This document shows, one piece after another, positions 35,526 through 43,393 of a DNA stretch of 64,000 nt (position 1 is its first letter; every line of letters begins with the position of its first letter). The position numbers and the translations under genes were made by a program. The stretch is from [Flexibacter] sp. ATCC 35103 (GTDB taxonomy: Bacteria; Bacteroidota; Bacteroidia; Flavobacteriales; Flavobacteriaceae). The stretch lies in contig NZ_MTQF01000001.1 of assembly GCF_001975985.1 (NCBI RefSeq), positions 124,001-188,000 of the forward strand, read 5' to 3'. The notes below the pieces were generated by a model. It made no database searches. It had not been told where the DNA came from and was given only the letters and a program-made list of their open reading frames with translations.

Positions 35526-36407
35526 TTGAAAAATCAAAACCAAAATATTAAACAATTTGAACTTCCACCTTCTGCAAAGTCAGGAATTATCATTGTTAAT
35601 ATGGAGGATAAAAAAGCAGAAAATCACGACATCTCAAAACCGCACCGGGATAACCATTGCCAATTAATGGTAGCTGTAAGGGGAAAGTTTAAATTAAACA
35701 TTGATTTTGAGATTATCGAATTTACGCAACCTGCCCTACTTTGCATTTTTCCTGAAGAAGTGCATCATATTATCGAAGTAACAAATCCAAAAGGATGGAT
35801 GATTAGTTTTGATCCGTCGCTGGTTAACAAAGAAGTCCTGCAGCTTTTAGAAAATAAAATAAATAACCCGTTTTTACCTCAACCAGAATCTGCTCTTTTC
35901 AAACAGCTTGTTATCCTGATGGATCTCATTGAAAAAGTGCAGTCAGAAAACCTTAATAACTACACTCAAAAAACGATTCATTCCTTATTAAATGGTCTTT
36001 TAAGCCTTATTGCCGGAGAAATCACTTCGCATTTACCACTTGAGAAAGAGAAAGAAAATCGCGGAATTATTATTAAAGAAGCTTTTATAAAACTCACAAA
36101 AGAACACTATAAAACCTGGAAACAGCCTGCACAATATGCATCGGCACTTTCTATCTCGACCGCACATTTAAACGATACTGTAAAATCAGTAACCGGAAGT
36201 CCCGTTTCTGTTCATATTCAGGAAGCATCGATTCTGGAAGCTAAAAGACTCTTGTACTTTACAGATAATACGGTCAGGGAAATTGCTTATGAAGTTGGTT
36301 ATGATGAACCTGTTTATTTTGGAAAACTGTTTAAAAAAGTAACCAACCTCACTCCGCTTGAATTTCGGAAAAAATTCCGTGATCAGGACTATCCTTCCCT
36401 TCATTAA
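35526..36407 (+). CDS. AraC-family transcriptional regulator, probable TTG start
   Basis: The protein has about 293 residues. An N-terminal cupin-like sensor (PHRDNHCQLMVAVRGKFKLNIDFEIIEFTQPALLCIFPEEVHHI) precedes two C-terminal HTH motifs (QYASALSISTAHLNDTVKSVTGSPVSVHI and TVREIAYEVGYDEPVYFGKLFKKVTNLTPLEFRK). No ATG occurs before the sensor domain. The TTG at 35526 fits because a TATTTTTG -7 box (35497-35504) covers the alternative TTG at 35502. It is probably an activator of the two-gene unit that starts 60 bases downstream. The ligand is unknown. Confidence 0.87.
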   Translation: MKNQNQNIKQFELPPSAKSGIIIVNMEDKKAENHDISKPHRDNHCQLMVAVRGKFKLNIDFEIIEFTQPALLCIFPEEVHHIIEVTNPKGWMISFDPSLVNKEVLQLLENKINNPFLPQPESALFKQLVILMDLIEKVQSENLNNYTQKTIHSLLNGLLSLIAGEITSHLPLEKEKENRGIIIKEAFIKLTKEHYKTWKQPAQYASALSISTAHLNDTVKSVTGSPVSVHIQEASILEAKRLLYFTDNTVREIAYEVGYDEPVYFGKLFKKVTNLTPLEFRKKFRDQDYPSLH

Positions 36408-36467
36408 AACTATCTTTTAGGACGAACCTGTAAGTAGCTTTGCATTGTAATTAATACTACAAATGAT

Positions 36468-37274
36468 ATGCAAAACGAAATCAATAATAACATCATACTC
36501 GATGCAGTACGAAAAGTAGGTAACGTCTTTTTAACAGACTACAAGCAAAATTCCATACCACAAACTATGGATGAACTCTTAAAACAATTAGAAGATATCG
36601 ATACATTGTGTCTTACTTCTTTAAAAGAGGATTTATCTACGGAATTCCCAAATACGCCCTGGCATATTGGAGACGAATTTGATACCAATTCTCAAAGAAA
36701 TCCTGCAGAAATTGAAGAATACTGGCTTTGTGATGCCATGGATGGCGCTATACAATATCTTCAGCATATTGCAGGATGGACGATAAATTTGGTACTTATA
36801 CGCAACGGAAAACCTTTTTTTGCGGTAATTTATGATCCATTGGCCAATGAAATGTTTTGGGCACAAGACGGTAAAGGTGCTTTTATGAATGGGGAATCTC
36901 TAAAAATCAGTCGTAAAACAGATCCTGCGGTTATGCTTGCTGTTTTTGAATATGGTCATCAGGATAAATCCAATAATAACCTGAATGAGAAAATTGGTGC
37001 AACCGTAACTAAACTGCTGGGAAATTTTGGGATTGTTAGAAATTACGGCCCACACGGATTGCAATTAGCCTATGTTGGCGCAGGAAGAATTGATTTGTTT
37101 GTTCAGGAAGATATCGATACATACAACTGGATTGCAGGTTTGCTGATCGCCAAAGAAGCCGGTGCCGAAATCCTGACCACTACCGGAAACTCATGGAAAT
37201 GGGGAAGCGAAAGCTTACTGGTCGCACAAAAAAACATCACTGAAAAATATCTGCAAATTAAATCATCAAACTAA
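36468..37274 (+). CDS. Inositol-monophosphatase-family protein with an altered metal motif
   Basis: The protein has 268 residues. WLCDAMDGAIQYL (D89, D92) corresponds to the DPxDGT metal motif and IGDEF (E70) to the GEES glutamate. The usual WDxAAG motif appears as YNWIAG (Y219-N220), so the third metal-binding Asp is Asn. Length is normal for the family. Canonical members remove phosphate from inositol phosphates, histidinol phosphate or PAP. With N220 this protein may be weak or altered, or a different Asp (D216/D218) may replace it. The NAD(P)-binding protein gene follows after one base. A -7 box TAGCTTTG (36435-36442) lies just upstream. Confidence 0.85.
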   Translation: MQNEINNNIILDAVRKVGNVFLTDYKQNSIPQTMDELLKQLEDIDTLCLTSLKEDLSTEFPNTPWHIGDEFDTNSQRNPAEIEEYWLCDAMDGAIQYLQHIAGWTINLVLIRNGKPFFAVIYDPLANEMFWAQDGKGAFMNGESLKISRKTDPAVMLAVFEYGHQDKSNNNLNEKIGATVTKLLGNFGIVRNYGPHGLQLAYVGAGRIDLFVQEDIDTYNWIAGLLIAKEAGAEILTTTGNSWKWGSESLLVAQKNITEKYLQIKSSN

Positions 37275-37275
37275 A

Positions 37276-37902
37276 ATGAATATAGCAATTATAGGAGCCG
37301 GAGCAGGAATTGGACTTGAATCTGTTTTAAAAGCACTAAAAAACGGACATGTGGTAACGGCGTTATCTACCAATACGGATAAAATCCCAGATCATCCTAA
37401 CTTAATTAAAATCAACGGGAGTGCCACATCGCCAATAGATTTAAAAAATGCCATTAAAGGTTCTGATGCTGTGCTTATAACTGTGGGAACAAAAAATAAA
37501 AAAGCCACTACTCTATTTTCTGATATTGCGATTGCACTTTTAAAAGTGGCTGATGAATTAAATTTTTCTTCTCCTGTTTTGGTGATTACTGGTTTTGGAG
37601 CCGGAGAAAGTAAAAATTATTTAAGCTTTTTTATGAAAACCGTGATCTCGTTATTCCTTAAAGAACAATATGCCAATAAAACCATAATGGAAGAACTGAT
37701 TACAAAAAGCAACCTAAAATGGGAAATCGTACGACCGGGAATGCTAACAAATGCTGATGCAACCTCAGCTTACAAGGTATTACCCGTTTTACAAAAAGGA
37801 ATGAAAGTTACAAAGATTTCACGCGCAGATGTTGCTCATTATTTAATAAATGAAGCCGAAAACCCAAAAATGCTGTATCAATATGTTGCCTTAACAAATT
37901 AA
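37276..37902 (+). CDS. NAD(P)-binding NmrA/SDR-like protein
   Basis: The protein has 208 residues. MNIAIIGAGAGIGLESVLKALKNGHVVTALS carries the Gly-rich Rossmann motif. SDAVLITVGT, VITGFGAGES and NLKWEIVRPGMLTNA follow the pattern of atypical short-chain dehydrogenases related to NmrA and flavin reductase, which lack the YxxxK pair. It is probably a cytoplasmic NAD(P)-dependent reductase or redox-sensing protein. It lies one base after the IMPase-like gene, clearly co-transcribed, and may be under the AraC regulator upstream. Confidence 0.87.
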   Translation: MNIAIIGAGAGIGLESVLKALKNGHVVTALSTNTDKIPDHPNLIKINGSATSPIDLKNAIKGSDAVLITVGTKNKKATTLFSDIAIALLKVADELNFSSPVLVITGFGAGESKNYLSFFMKTVISLFLKEQYANKTIMEELITKSNLKWEIVRPGMLTNADATSAYKVLPVLQKGMKVTKISRADVAHYLINEAENPKMLYQYVALTN

Positions 37903-37928
37903 TTTAAATAGGTTGGTGTTATTTTACT

Positions 37929-38052
37929 ACAAAGGGCACAAAGTTTTTTTTCAGTAGAGTTTAAATAAACCACAAAGAACGCAAAGCTTTGTGTTCTTTG
38001 TGGTTGTCAACCTATTTATTAAAAAATCTTTGTGCCTTTTGCGGTAAATTTT
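37929..38052. repeat. Nested palindromic intergenic element built of CACAAAG units
   Basis: The core 37968-38005 is a 38-bp near-perfect palindrome: AACCACAAAGAAC, then CAAAGCTTTG, then GTTCTTTGTGGTT, with one mismatched pair. Outer flanks repeat the theme in inverted order: GGGCACAAAG then T-run near 37934-37948, and TCTTTGTGCC near 38027-38036. It lies between converging genes and may act as a bidirectional terminator. To my memory, similar CACAAAGAACGCAAAG sequences are dispersed in Flavobacterium intergenic DNA. Confidence 0.75.
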
Positions 38053-38058
38053 TTATTT

Positions 38059-39453
38059 CTATAAAGATTTACTTTTAAAAACCATCATTTTCTCTCTCAC
38101 CATATCTTCTATTGTATAAGAGATTCCGCCCATCCCTAAACCCGAAGAATCCCTGCCGCCAAAAGGCATCCAGTCTACTCTAAAAGCAGTATTGTCATTA
38201 ATCATAACAGCTGTGGCATTTAATTTTTTTGCAGTATCTAAAGCAATATCAACATTTTTTGTAAATACGGCTGCCTGAAAATGAACTTCTAATGCATTTG
38301 CTCTTTTTATGGCTTCTTCCCTGTCTGTAAAAGAATAAATACAAACTACAGGACCAAAAATTTCACTGGTTGATACTTTTGAATTTTCTGACGGGTTAAA
38401 CAAAACTGTTGGCTGAAAACAAGTGTCGGAAATTCGTTTTCCCCCAGTAATTAATGTTGCTCCTTCTTGTATTGCTTCATTAACCCATTGTTCAACTCGA
38501 TCGACTTCTTTTGGCGTAATAAGCGAACCTACATCTGTTGTTTTATCAAACGGATTACCAACAATTAGTTTATCGGTTGCCTCAGCAAAAACTTCAATAA
38601 AACGATCACTAATTTCCTGATTCACATAAATTTTCTGTACAGAAACGCAAACCTGTCCTGCATGATAAAAACCTCCTTTTACCAAATCCGGAATCATCTC
38701 GCTAAAATCAGCGTCACTTTCTACAATTACCGGTGCCGCACCTCCATGTTCTAATGCACATCTGGTTCCCGGAGACAATTTACTTTTTAAGGACCAGCCT
38801 ACTTTTGCTGAGCCTATAAAAGTTAAAAAATGAATCCTGCGATCTGTTACCAATAATTCTGCGGTTTCATTGTCGCATAAAACCACTTGCAGCCATCCTG
38901 CAGGTAATCCGGCTTCTTTTAGAATATCTGCAAGTGCAAGACCTGATAATGGCGTACTGCTTGCCGGTTTAAATATTACCGGACAACCGGCAGCAATAGC
39001 AGTTGCAACTTGATGCACCGCTAAGTTTAAAGGGTGATTAAAAGCACTTACAGCAGCAACAACACCTATAGGTTCTTTTGATGTAAAAGCAATCCTGTTT
39101 ACAGATGCTTCTGTAAGTGCCATTGGTATTTGTTCGCCTTTTATTTGTGAGATGTGCTCTGCAGCTAATTTTACTCCTTTTATCGCTCTAAGTATTTCTG
39201 CTTTTGAATCTTTATATGGTTTTCCGCCTTCACTTATGGCAAGATGTATCAATTCCTCGCTCCTGTCATTCATGATCGAAGCTGTTTTTTCTAATATTTC
39301 GATTCTTTTATAAGCCGGAATCCAGCCGGATTGATTCTCAAATAAAGTATAAGCAGTATTGAGTATTGTTTCAACGTCGTTTTTATTGATCATCGGTACT
39401 TCTTTTACCGGACTTTGATCGTATGGGAATATTATTTGTGCTGTCTTTTCCAT
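38059..39453 (-). CDS. Aldehyde dehydrogenase family protein
   Basis: The protein has 464 residues. VVAAVSAFNHPLNLAVHQVATAIAAGCPVIFKPASSTPLSGLALA gives the NAD(P) and Lys region, TFIGSAKVGWSLK the Rossmann loop, LEHGGAAPVIV the general-base Glu, and HAGQVCVSVQKIYV the catalytic Cys. SEIFGPVVCIYSF and MPFGGRDSSGLGMGG complete the family set. It oxidises aldehydes with NAD(P)+ in the cytoplasm. The short N-terminus and GGDSSG-like end resemble the succinate-semialdehyde/lactaldehyde (GabD/AldA) side of the family. It is followed after 101 bases by the ABM monooxygenase gene on the same strand. Confidence 0.93.
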   Translation of the reverse strand: MEKTAQIIFPYDQSPVKEVPMINKNDVETILNTAYTLFENQSGWIPAYKRIEILEKTASIMNDRSEELIHLAISEGGKPYKDSKAEILRAIKGVKLAAEHISQIKGEQIPMALTEASVNRIAFTSKEPIGVVAAVSAFNHPLNLAVHQVATAIAAGCPVIFKPASSTPLSGLALADILKEAGLPAGWLQVVLCDNETAELLVTDRRIHFLTFIGSAKVGWSLKSKLSPGTRCALEHGGAAPVIVESDADFSEMIPDLVKGGFYHAGQVCVSVQKIYVNQEISDRFIEVFAEATDKLIVGNPFDKTTDVGSLITPKEVDRVEQWVNEAIQEGATLITGGKRISDTCFQPTVLFNPSENSKVSTSEIFGPVVCIYSFTDREEAIKRANALEVHFQAAVFTKNVDIALDTAKKLNATAVMINDNTAFRVDWMPFGGRDSSGLGMGGISYTIEDMVREKMMVFKSKSL

Positions 39454-39554
39454 AATTATTTTTATATATAAACTTAAATTTAGTCAAATTATCCCTGATC
39501 ACAATGTCAATTCATTCAAAAATCAACAATCAAATCATTCAAAAATCTAACAAT

Positions 39555-39857
39555 CTAATCTAAAGGAGTTGCCAGGATAATTTCTCTTTTTTCTAATAAA
39601 GGAACGATTTTGCCCAAAACCAATTCCTGAAAATGTGTAGAATTTCTATGCTCTGTTACCGCCAATTCGTTTGTATATCCTTCAAATAAGACTAAAGTAT
39701 CAGCATCTGAATTACTTTGATGAATGGTATAGAACAGGTTTCCTTCTTCTTTTACGCTTTCGGCCTGTACGGTTTTAAGTATATTTAAAACGTTTGTAAG
39801 CTGGCCTTCTTTCACTTTCCATGTAGCGAAAACATTAACCGGATTTTGATTTTCCAT
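39555..39857 (-). CDS. ABM-family antibiotic-biosynthesis-type monooxygenase (YgiN-like)
   Basis: The protein has 100 residues from the ATG at 39857, chosen over the upstream frame start at 39887 because MENQNPVNVFATWKVKEG is where the ferredoxin-like fold begins. HSNSDADTLVLFEGYTNELAVTEHRNSTHF matches the dimeric alpha/beta barrel family used by YgiN quinol monooxygenase. A cofactor-free quinone oxygenase role is plausible but not provable from sequence. It sits among quinone and aldehyde-handling genes. Confidence 0.87.
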   Translation of the reverse strand: MENQNPVNVFATWKVKEGQLTNVLNILKTVQAESVKEEGNLFYTIHQSNSDADTLVLFEGYTNELAVTEHRNSTHFQELVLGKIVPLLEKREIILATPLD

Positions 39858-39951
39858 TTTTATATTTTTTAAAATTATATTAATCAATTATATGTGTTTA
39901 GTGAAATCTATTGATCTTCTTTCAAGTAAGAAGACCAATAGAATCAGGATA

Positions 39952-40740
39952 TTACTTTTTAGAAGATTCTAAAATTACAATCATTTTTTCAGCTACGCCT
40001 TTTGCCGAAGCAGGATTTTGACCCGTAACCAGATTACCATCAGCAATACTATGCGCTGACCAAATTGCTGCGGCATGAAATTTTGCGCCTTGTTTCGTTA
40101 ATGCTGTTTCTAATAAAAAGGGTACATCAGCAATTGCGTAACCTCTTTCTTCTTCATCTGTAAACGAGGTGATATTTTTATCCTTTACCAGATAGTTTCC
40201 GTTGCTTAGTTTTACATTTAATAATGATACCGGACCGTGACACACTGCTCCTACAACTGCATTACGTTCGTAGGTTTCTTTAATCACTTTTTTAAGAAGA
40301 TCGTTTTCCGGCATATCCACCATTGGTGCAAGTCCGCCTGGTACAAAAACAGCATCGTATTTACTGGTATCTACATTTGATAATTTAACTGCTTTTTGCA
40401 TTGCTTCCCATCCTTTTCCGGTTAAAAAAGCAAGATTATCAGGATCATTTGCCAAATTAAGCGCGTCTAAATAAGGTGTATCTCCTGTTAGGCTGGCAAA
40501 ATCTATTTGGTAATTTGCTTTGTCGAATTCAGCATAAGGATGTGCTACTTCTGGTAAAAATATTCCGGTTCTTCTGTTGTTTGGTCCAATTGCATTGGCA
40601 TTAGACACAATAATTAAAATTCGCTTGTTCATTTTTGTTTCTTTTTTAAGGGTTGTTTTTTGTGATGTGTTTTCTTTTTGGTTTTGTGCATACGAAGAAA
40701 AAAAGGCAAGTGCCATTGTTGCGATCATAAGTTTTTTCAT
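39952..40740 (-). CDS. Exported DJ-1/PfpI (Hsp31-like) protein with possible internal cytoplasmic start
   Basis: The protein has 262 residues. KYDAVFVPGGLAPMVDMP and VVGAVCHGPVSLL (nucleophile Cys167, His168) are the DJ-1/PfpI signatures; the ~225-residue core fits the Hsp31/HchA glyoxalase-III branch. The first 19 residues (MKKLMIATMALAFFSSYAQ) form a signal peptide, so the product is exported. Met37 (40632-40630) is preceded by a very A-rich stretch and begins exactly at the core (MNKRILIIVSNANAIG), so a second cytoplasmic form is possible. It likely handles glyoxals. The Crp/Fnr regulator gene lies just upstream on the same strand. Confidence 0.88.
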   Translation of the reverse strand: MKKLMIATMALAFFSSYAQNQKENTSQKTTLKKETKMNKRILIIVSNANAIGPNNRRTGIFLPEVAHPYAEFDKANYQIDFASLTGDTPYLDALNLANDPDNLAFLTGKGWEAMQKAVKLSNVDTSKYDAVFVPGGLAPMVDMPENDLLKKVIKETYERNAVVGAVCHGPVSLLNVKLSNGNYLVKDKNITSFTDEEERGYAIADVPFLLETALTKQGAKFHAAAIWSAHSIADGNLVTGQNPASAKGVAEKMIVILESSKK

Positions 40741-40778
40741 TGCTATAATTTTTTAGTTGTTATGAATTATTTACAAGG

Positions 40779-40805
40779 CAAATTTATGTCGGTACCCAAC
40801 CTCAA
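40779..40805 (-). promoter_or_regulatory. Promoter candidate of the DJ-1/PfpI gene
   Basis: On the minus strand TTG (40805-40803) and TAAATTTG (40786-40779) are 16 bases apart, one base short of the usual range. The predicted transcription start is near 40773, with a leader of about 33 bases. Confidence 0.5.
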
Positions 40806-40827
40806 TACGAGGATCAAAGTCACAAAA

Positions 40828-40851
40828 AAAGTGTGATGGAAATCACACTTT
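40828..40851. terminator. 24-bp palindrome: terminator of the Crp/Fnr gene and/or CRP-type site
   Basis: AAAGTGTGA-tggaaa-TCACACTTT is a perfect palindrome containing TGTGA-N6-TCACA, the classical Crp/Fnr-type consensus. On the minus strand it is followed by T-rich sequence (a run of seven T residues including the stem end), so it also reads as the terminator of the Crp/Fnr gene ending at 40869. Its centre is about 66 bases upstream of the predicted DJ-1/PfpI transcription start. Sequence alone does not separate the two readings. Confidence 0.65.
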
Positions 40852-40868
40852 AAGAATTAAACAGCTAT

Positions 40869-41438
40869 TTATTTATTGTTGGAGTAAAGCCTGCTAAGGG
40901 TTTCACGGCTTACACCAAGATATTCTGCGATATATTTTTTGGGGATTTTTTGCATGAGATTGGGATAAAGGTCTGCAAATTCTTTATATCGCTGCTGCGG
41001 ATTATTAGAAAGCAATGAGATTACCCTTTGCTGAAGCGCCATATACCCTTTAGTAAGTTTTACTCTAAAAAAGTGTTCCATTTTATGTAGTGTAACCGAG
41101 AGTTTTTCCCTTCCGTCAAGTGTAAGGCACAAAACCTCCCCAGCCTCCATACAAACCACATACATATTTGCGGGCTTTTGATTGAAATAGGAAATGTAAT
41201 CAGACATCCACCAGTTTTCTGTGGCAAATTGCACAATGTGTTCTTTACCATCTTCATCCAGATAAAAAACCCTGAAAATACCGCTCATAATAATATACTC
41301 ATATTTGGCATCGTCTCCTTGCTGAATAAGATATTGATTTTTTAATACCTTTCTGATCGTGAAAAATGGCTTGATCGACTCAAACTCTTCATCACTTACC
41401 GGTATAATTTCTTCAATATGTTTTCTAAGCTTTTCCAT
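40869..41438 (-). CDS. Crp/Fnr-family transcriptional regulator
   Basis: The protein has 189 residues. A cyclic-nucleotide-binding-like beta-barrel (FFTIRKVLKNQYLIQQGDDAKYEYIIMSGIFRVFYLDEDGKEHIVQFATENWWMSDY) is followed by a short HTH (KIPKKYIAEYLGVSRETLSRLYS). It lacks the Arg/Ser cAMP-binding signature and Fnr-type Cys residues. The ENWWMSDYISYFNQKPA segment is typical of the Bacteroidota Crp/Fnr group of unknown ligand. It may control the downstream DJ-1/PfpI gene. A -7 box (RC TATCTTTG, 41465-41458) lies upstream. Confidence 0.9.
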   Translation of the reverse strand: MEKLRKHIEEIIPVSDEEFESIKPFFTIRKVLKNQYLIQQGDDAKYEYIIMSGIFRVFYLDEDGKEHIVQFATENWWMSDYISYFNQKPANMYVVCMEAGEVLCLTLDGREKLSVTLHKMEHFFRVKLTKGYMALQQRVISLLSNNPQQRYKEFADLYPNLMQKIPKKYIAEYLGVSRETLSRLYSNNK

Positions 41439-41474
41439 TAGGTTATTTTTACATTTTCAAAGATAAAAGATTTA

Positions 41475-42452
41475 TTATTGTTTAATAACATCGAGAATAT
41501 TTAAAATAGTTGCTGTGTTATCTATAGATTGCTGCATTATCATTATCTGTTTTTCGCTATTATAATGGGTACAATAATTAGCAAAAGATTCGGCTTCAAA
41601 AAATAAACCACTGCCAAAAGGAACTTCGATTTTCTCTAATTCATAATTCCAGTCTAAACCTTTTTTAACCTCGATATAAGCTGTATTGGGTTTTGTAATA
41701 TTATTGTAACCTGCCGTAATAATACCATTAGATCCTATTACACGAACATAACGATGCGGAGCTGCATTAAAATTACAATTTAACTGCGCCGTTATTCCGT
41801 TTTCAAACTGTAGCATTGCAGAAACAGCAGTATCTAAACCTTTATCGTTAAAACTGCCAAATGCTACTATTTCTTTCGGATTCTTGCCCGTAATTTCACG
41901 AATAATACTAACCGGATAAGCTCCTGCATCCCACATTACACCTCCTCCCAGTTCCGGATTCAGTCGTATATTGTTTTCGGCATTGTCAACAGTAAAACCA
42001 AAGTCGGCATAGATTTGTGATACTTCGCCAATAGCACCCTCTTTTATCATTTTCAGCATCAAAATAGTCTGGGGTTGAAATTTATACGGAAAACCTTCCA
42101 TTAAAAATACATTGTTGCGTATTGCTTCTTCATACATTTTAGTTACATCTTCGATTGTCAGGGCAATTGGTTTTTCACATAAAATATGTTTTTTTGCCTG
42201 AGCAGCTTTTATCACCCATTCTGCATGCAATGTATTAGGCAATGGTATATAAACAGCTTCTATTTCAGGATCATCAAGAAGTTCCTCATAAGAAGCATAC
42301 GCTTTTTCTATACCAAATTCAGCTGCAAAATTTGTGGCTTTTTCTAAGCTGCGACTTGCTATTGCTGTGATTTTAATTGTCGCAGAATCTTTTAAAACCT
42401 CTGTAAAGGAGCGCGAAACATTTGCCGTACCCATGATTCCTATTTTTAGCAT
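41475..42452 (-). CDS. Gfo/Idh/MocA-family NAD(P)-dependent oxidoreductase
   Basis: The protein has 325 residues. The Rossmann fold IGIMGTANVSRSFTEVLKDS, the strand-loop YIPLPNTLHAEWVIKAAQAKKHILCEKPIALT with the catalytic CEKP Lys, and GGGVMWDAGAYPVSIIREITG (substrate-binding dihydrodipicolinate-reductase-like domain) are all present. No signal peptide, so cytoplasmic. It probably oxidises or reduces a sugar or trans-dihydrodiol-like compound. The gene ends 36 bases before the Crp/Fnr gene on the same strand, and diverges from an HxlR gene. Confidence 0.92.
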   Translation of the reverse strand: MLKIGIMGTANVSRSFTEVLKDSATIKITAIASRSLEKATNFAAEFGIEKAYASYEELLDDPEIEAVYIPLPNTLHAEWVIKAAQAKKHILCEKPIALTIEDVTKMYEEAIRNNVFLMEGFPYKFQPQTILMLKMIKEGAIGEVSQIYADFGFTVDNAENNIRLNPELGGGVMWDAGAYPVSIIREITGKNPKEIVAFGSFNDKGLDTAVSAMLQFENGITAQLNCNFNAAPHRYVRVIGSNGIITAGYNNITKPNTAYIEVKKGLDWNYELEKIEVPFGSGLFFEAESFANYCTHYNSEKQIMIMQQSIDNTATILNILDVIKQ

Positions 42453-42538
42453 ATCTTCTAAAATTTGTCGGTTTTTGTTATATTTAACCGTGTTAAGGAA
42501 ACAAAAGTAGCGGTATGATTTGGTCCTGAAAAGTACTT

Positions 42539-42575
42539 ACCATTTGGTTAGGTATTCACATATTAGTTAGATTTG
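42539..42575 (+). promoter_or_regulatory. HxlR-gene promoter with overlapping dyad (autoregulation candidate)
   Basis: TTG (42544-42546) and TAGATTTG (42568-42575) are 21 bases apart, a full consensus match. The palindrome ACCA-tt-TGGT (42539-42548) covers the TTG, so a bound protein would block this promoter. Confidence 0.6.
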
Positions 42576-42592
42576 CAGAAAATTAGATCGTT

Positions 42593-42961
42593 ATGAACGA
42601 AAAAAAATTAGAAAAAAATACAATCGGAGAAAATTACACAGATGGTGATGCGTATTTTTCCTGTCATGTTGAACTTGCCAACAAAAGTATCAGTGGCAAA
42701 TGGAAAATACTTATTTTATACAGATTGTCCCTGAGTCCCGTAATAAGATATAGTGAACTAAGAAAAGAAGTAGGAACAATTTCTGAAAAGATGCTTGCAA
42801 GCCAGCTTAGAGATCTTGAAAATGATGGTCTGGTTCACAGAACAGTATATCCTGTAATACCGCCTAAAGTTGAATATAGCCTTACGGAAAACGGAAAAGG
42901 AATTATTCCGGTTATTATAGCTTTGAGAAATTTTGGTTGTTTTTTAAAACATCGTTCTTAA
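42593..42961 (+). CDS. HxlR-family winged-helix regulator
   Basis: The protein has 122 residues. ISGKWKILILYRLSLSPVIRYSELRKEVGTISEKMLASQLRDLENDGLVHRTVYPVIPPKVEYSL is the family winged helix with its wing. A Cys in FSCHVEL precedes helix 1. It diverges from the Gfo/Idh/MocA gene and converges with a second HxlR gene whose end is 15 bases away. It probably represses its own promoter via the overlapping dyad and perhaps the divergent oxidoreductase. The ligand is unknown. Confidence 0.9.
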   Translation: MNEKKLEKNTIGENYTDGDAYFSCHVELANKSISGKWKILILYRLSLSPVIRYSELRKEVGTISEKMLASQLRDLENDGLVHRTVYPVIPPKVEYSLTENGKGIIPVIIALRNFGCFLKHRS

Positions 42962-42976
42962 AAACATTTCTTAAGG

Positions 42977-43363
42977 TTATGATTCTGATATAAATTCCCC
43001 TTTTTGGGTTACAATCTGATTTCCCCAATTGGTGATGGCTTCTAATGCCGGAATGAAGGTTTTACCAAAATCTGTCATTTCGTAAATCACTTTAATGGGA
43101 GGTTTTTCGCCATATACTTTTCTGGTTACTATTCCATCTTTTTCGAGTTGTTTTAATTGTAAACTCAAAGTCATTTCTGTCACTAACGAAATTTCTTTTC
43201 TCAATTCACTGAATCTTTTTTCAGTGTCTTTTAGATGATACAAAATTACAGCTTTCCATTTTCCACCAATTAAATCCATTGCCAGGCTTACGGTACAAGG
43301 ATAAGTCTTTCCTGCAACTTTTACATAATTCCCCACACATTCTTTACTACTTTTTTTTGACAT
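42977..43363 (-). CDS. HxlR-family winged-helix regulator
   Basis: The protein has 128 residues. TYPCTVSLAMDLIGGKWKAVILYHLKDTEKRFSELRKEISLVTEMTLSLQLKQLEKDGIVTRKVYGEKPPIKVIYEMTDFG is a textbook HxlR domain with the conserved Cys before the first helix. A second Cys (ECVGNY) lies upstream. It is divergent from the SRPBCC-protein gene, with an 8-bp dyad between them. It is the likely regulator of that gene. Confidence 0.92.
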   Translation of the reverse strand: MSKKSSKECVGNYVKVAGKTYPCTVSLAMDLIGGKWKAVILYHLKDTEKRFSELRKEISLVTEMTLSLQLKQLEKDGIVTRKVYGEKPPIKVIYEMTDFGKTFIPALEAITNWGNQIVTQKGEFISES

Positions 43364-43393
43364 TGTTTTCCTTTATTTGACCTATCTATTTTG

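Noticed and set aside
37968..38005. Possible CRISPR repeat
   Set aside because: The CACAAAG units are nested inverted repeats without regular spacers or cas genes, so this is a palindromic intergenic element.
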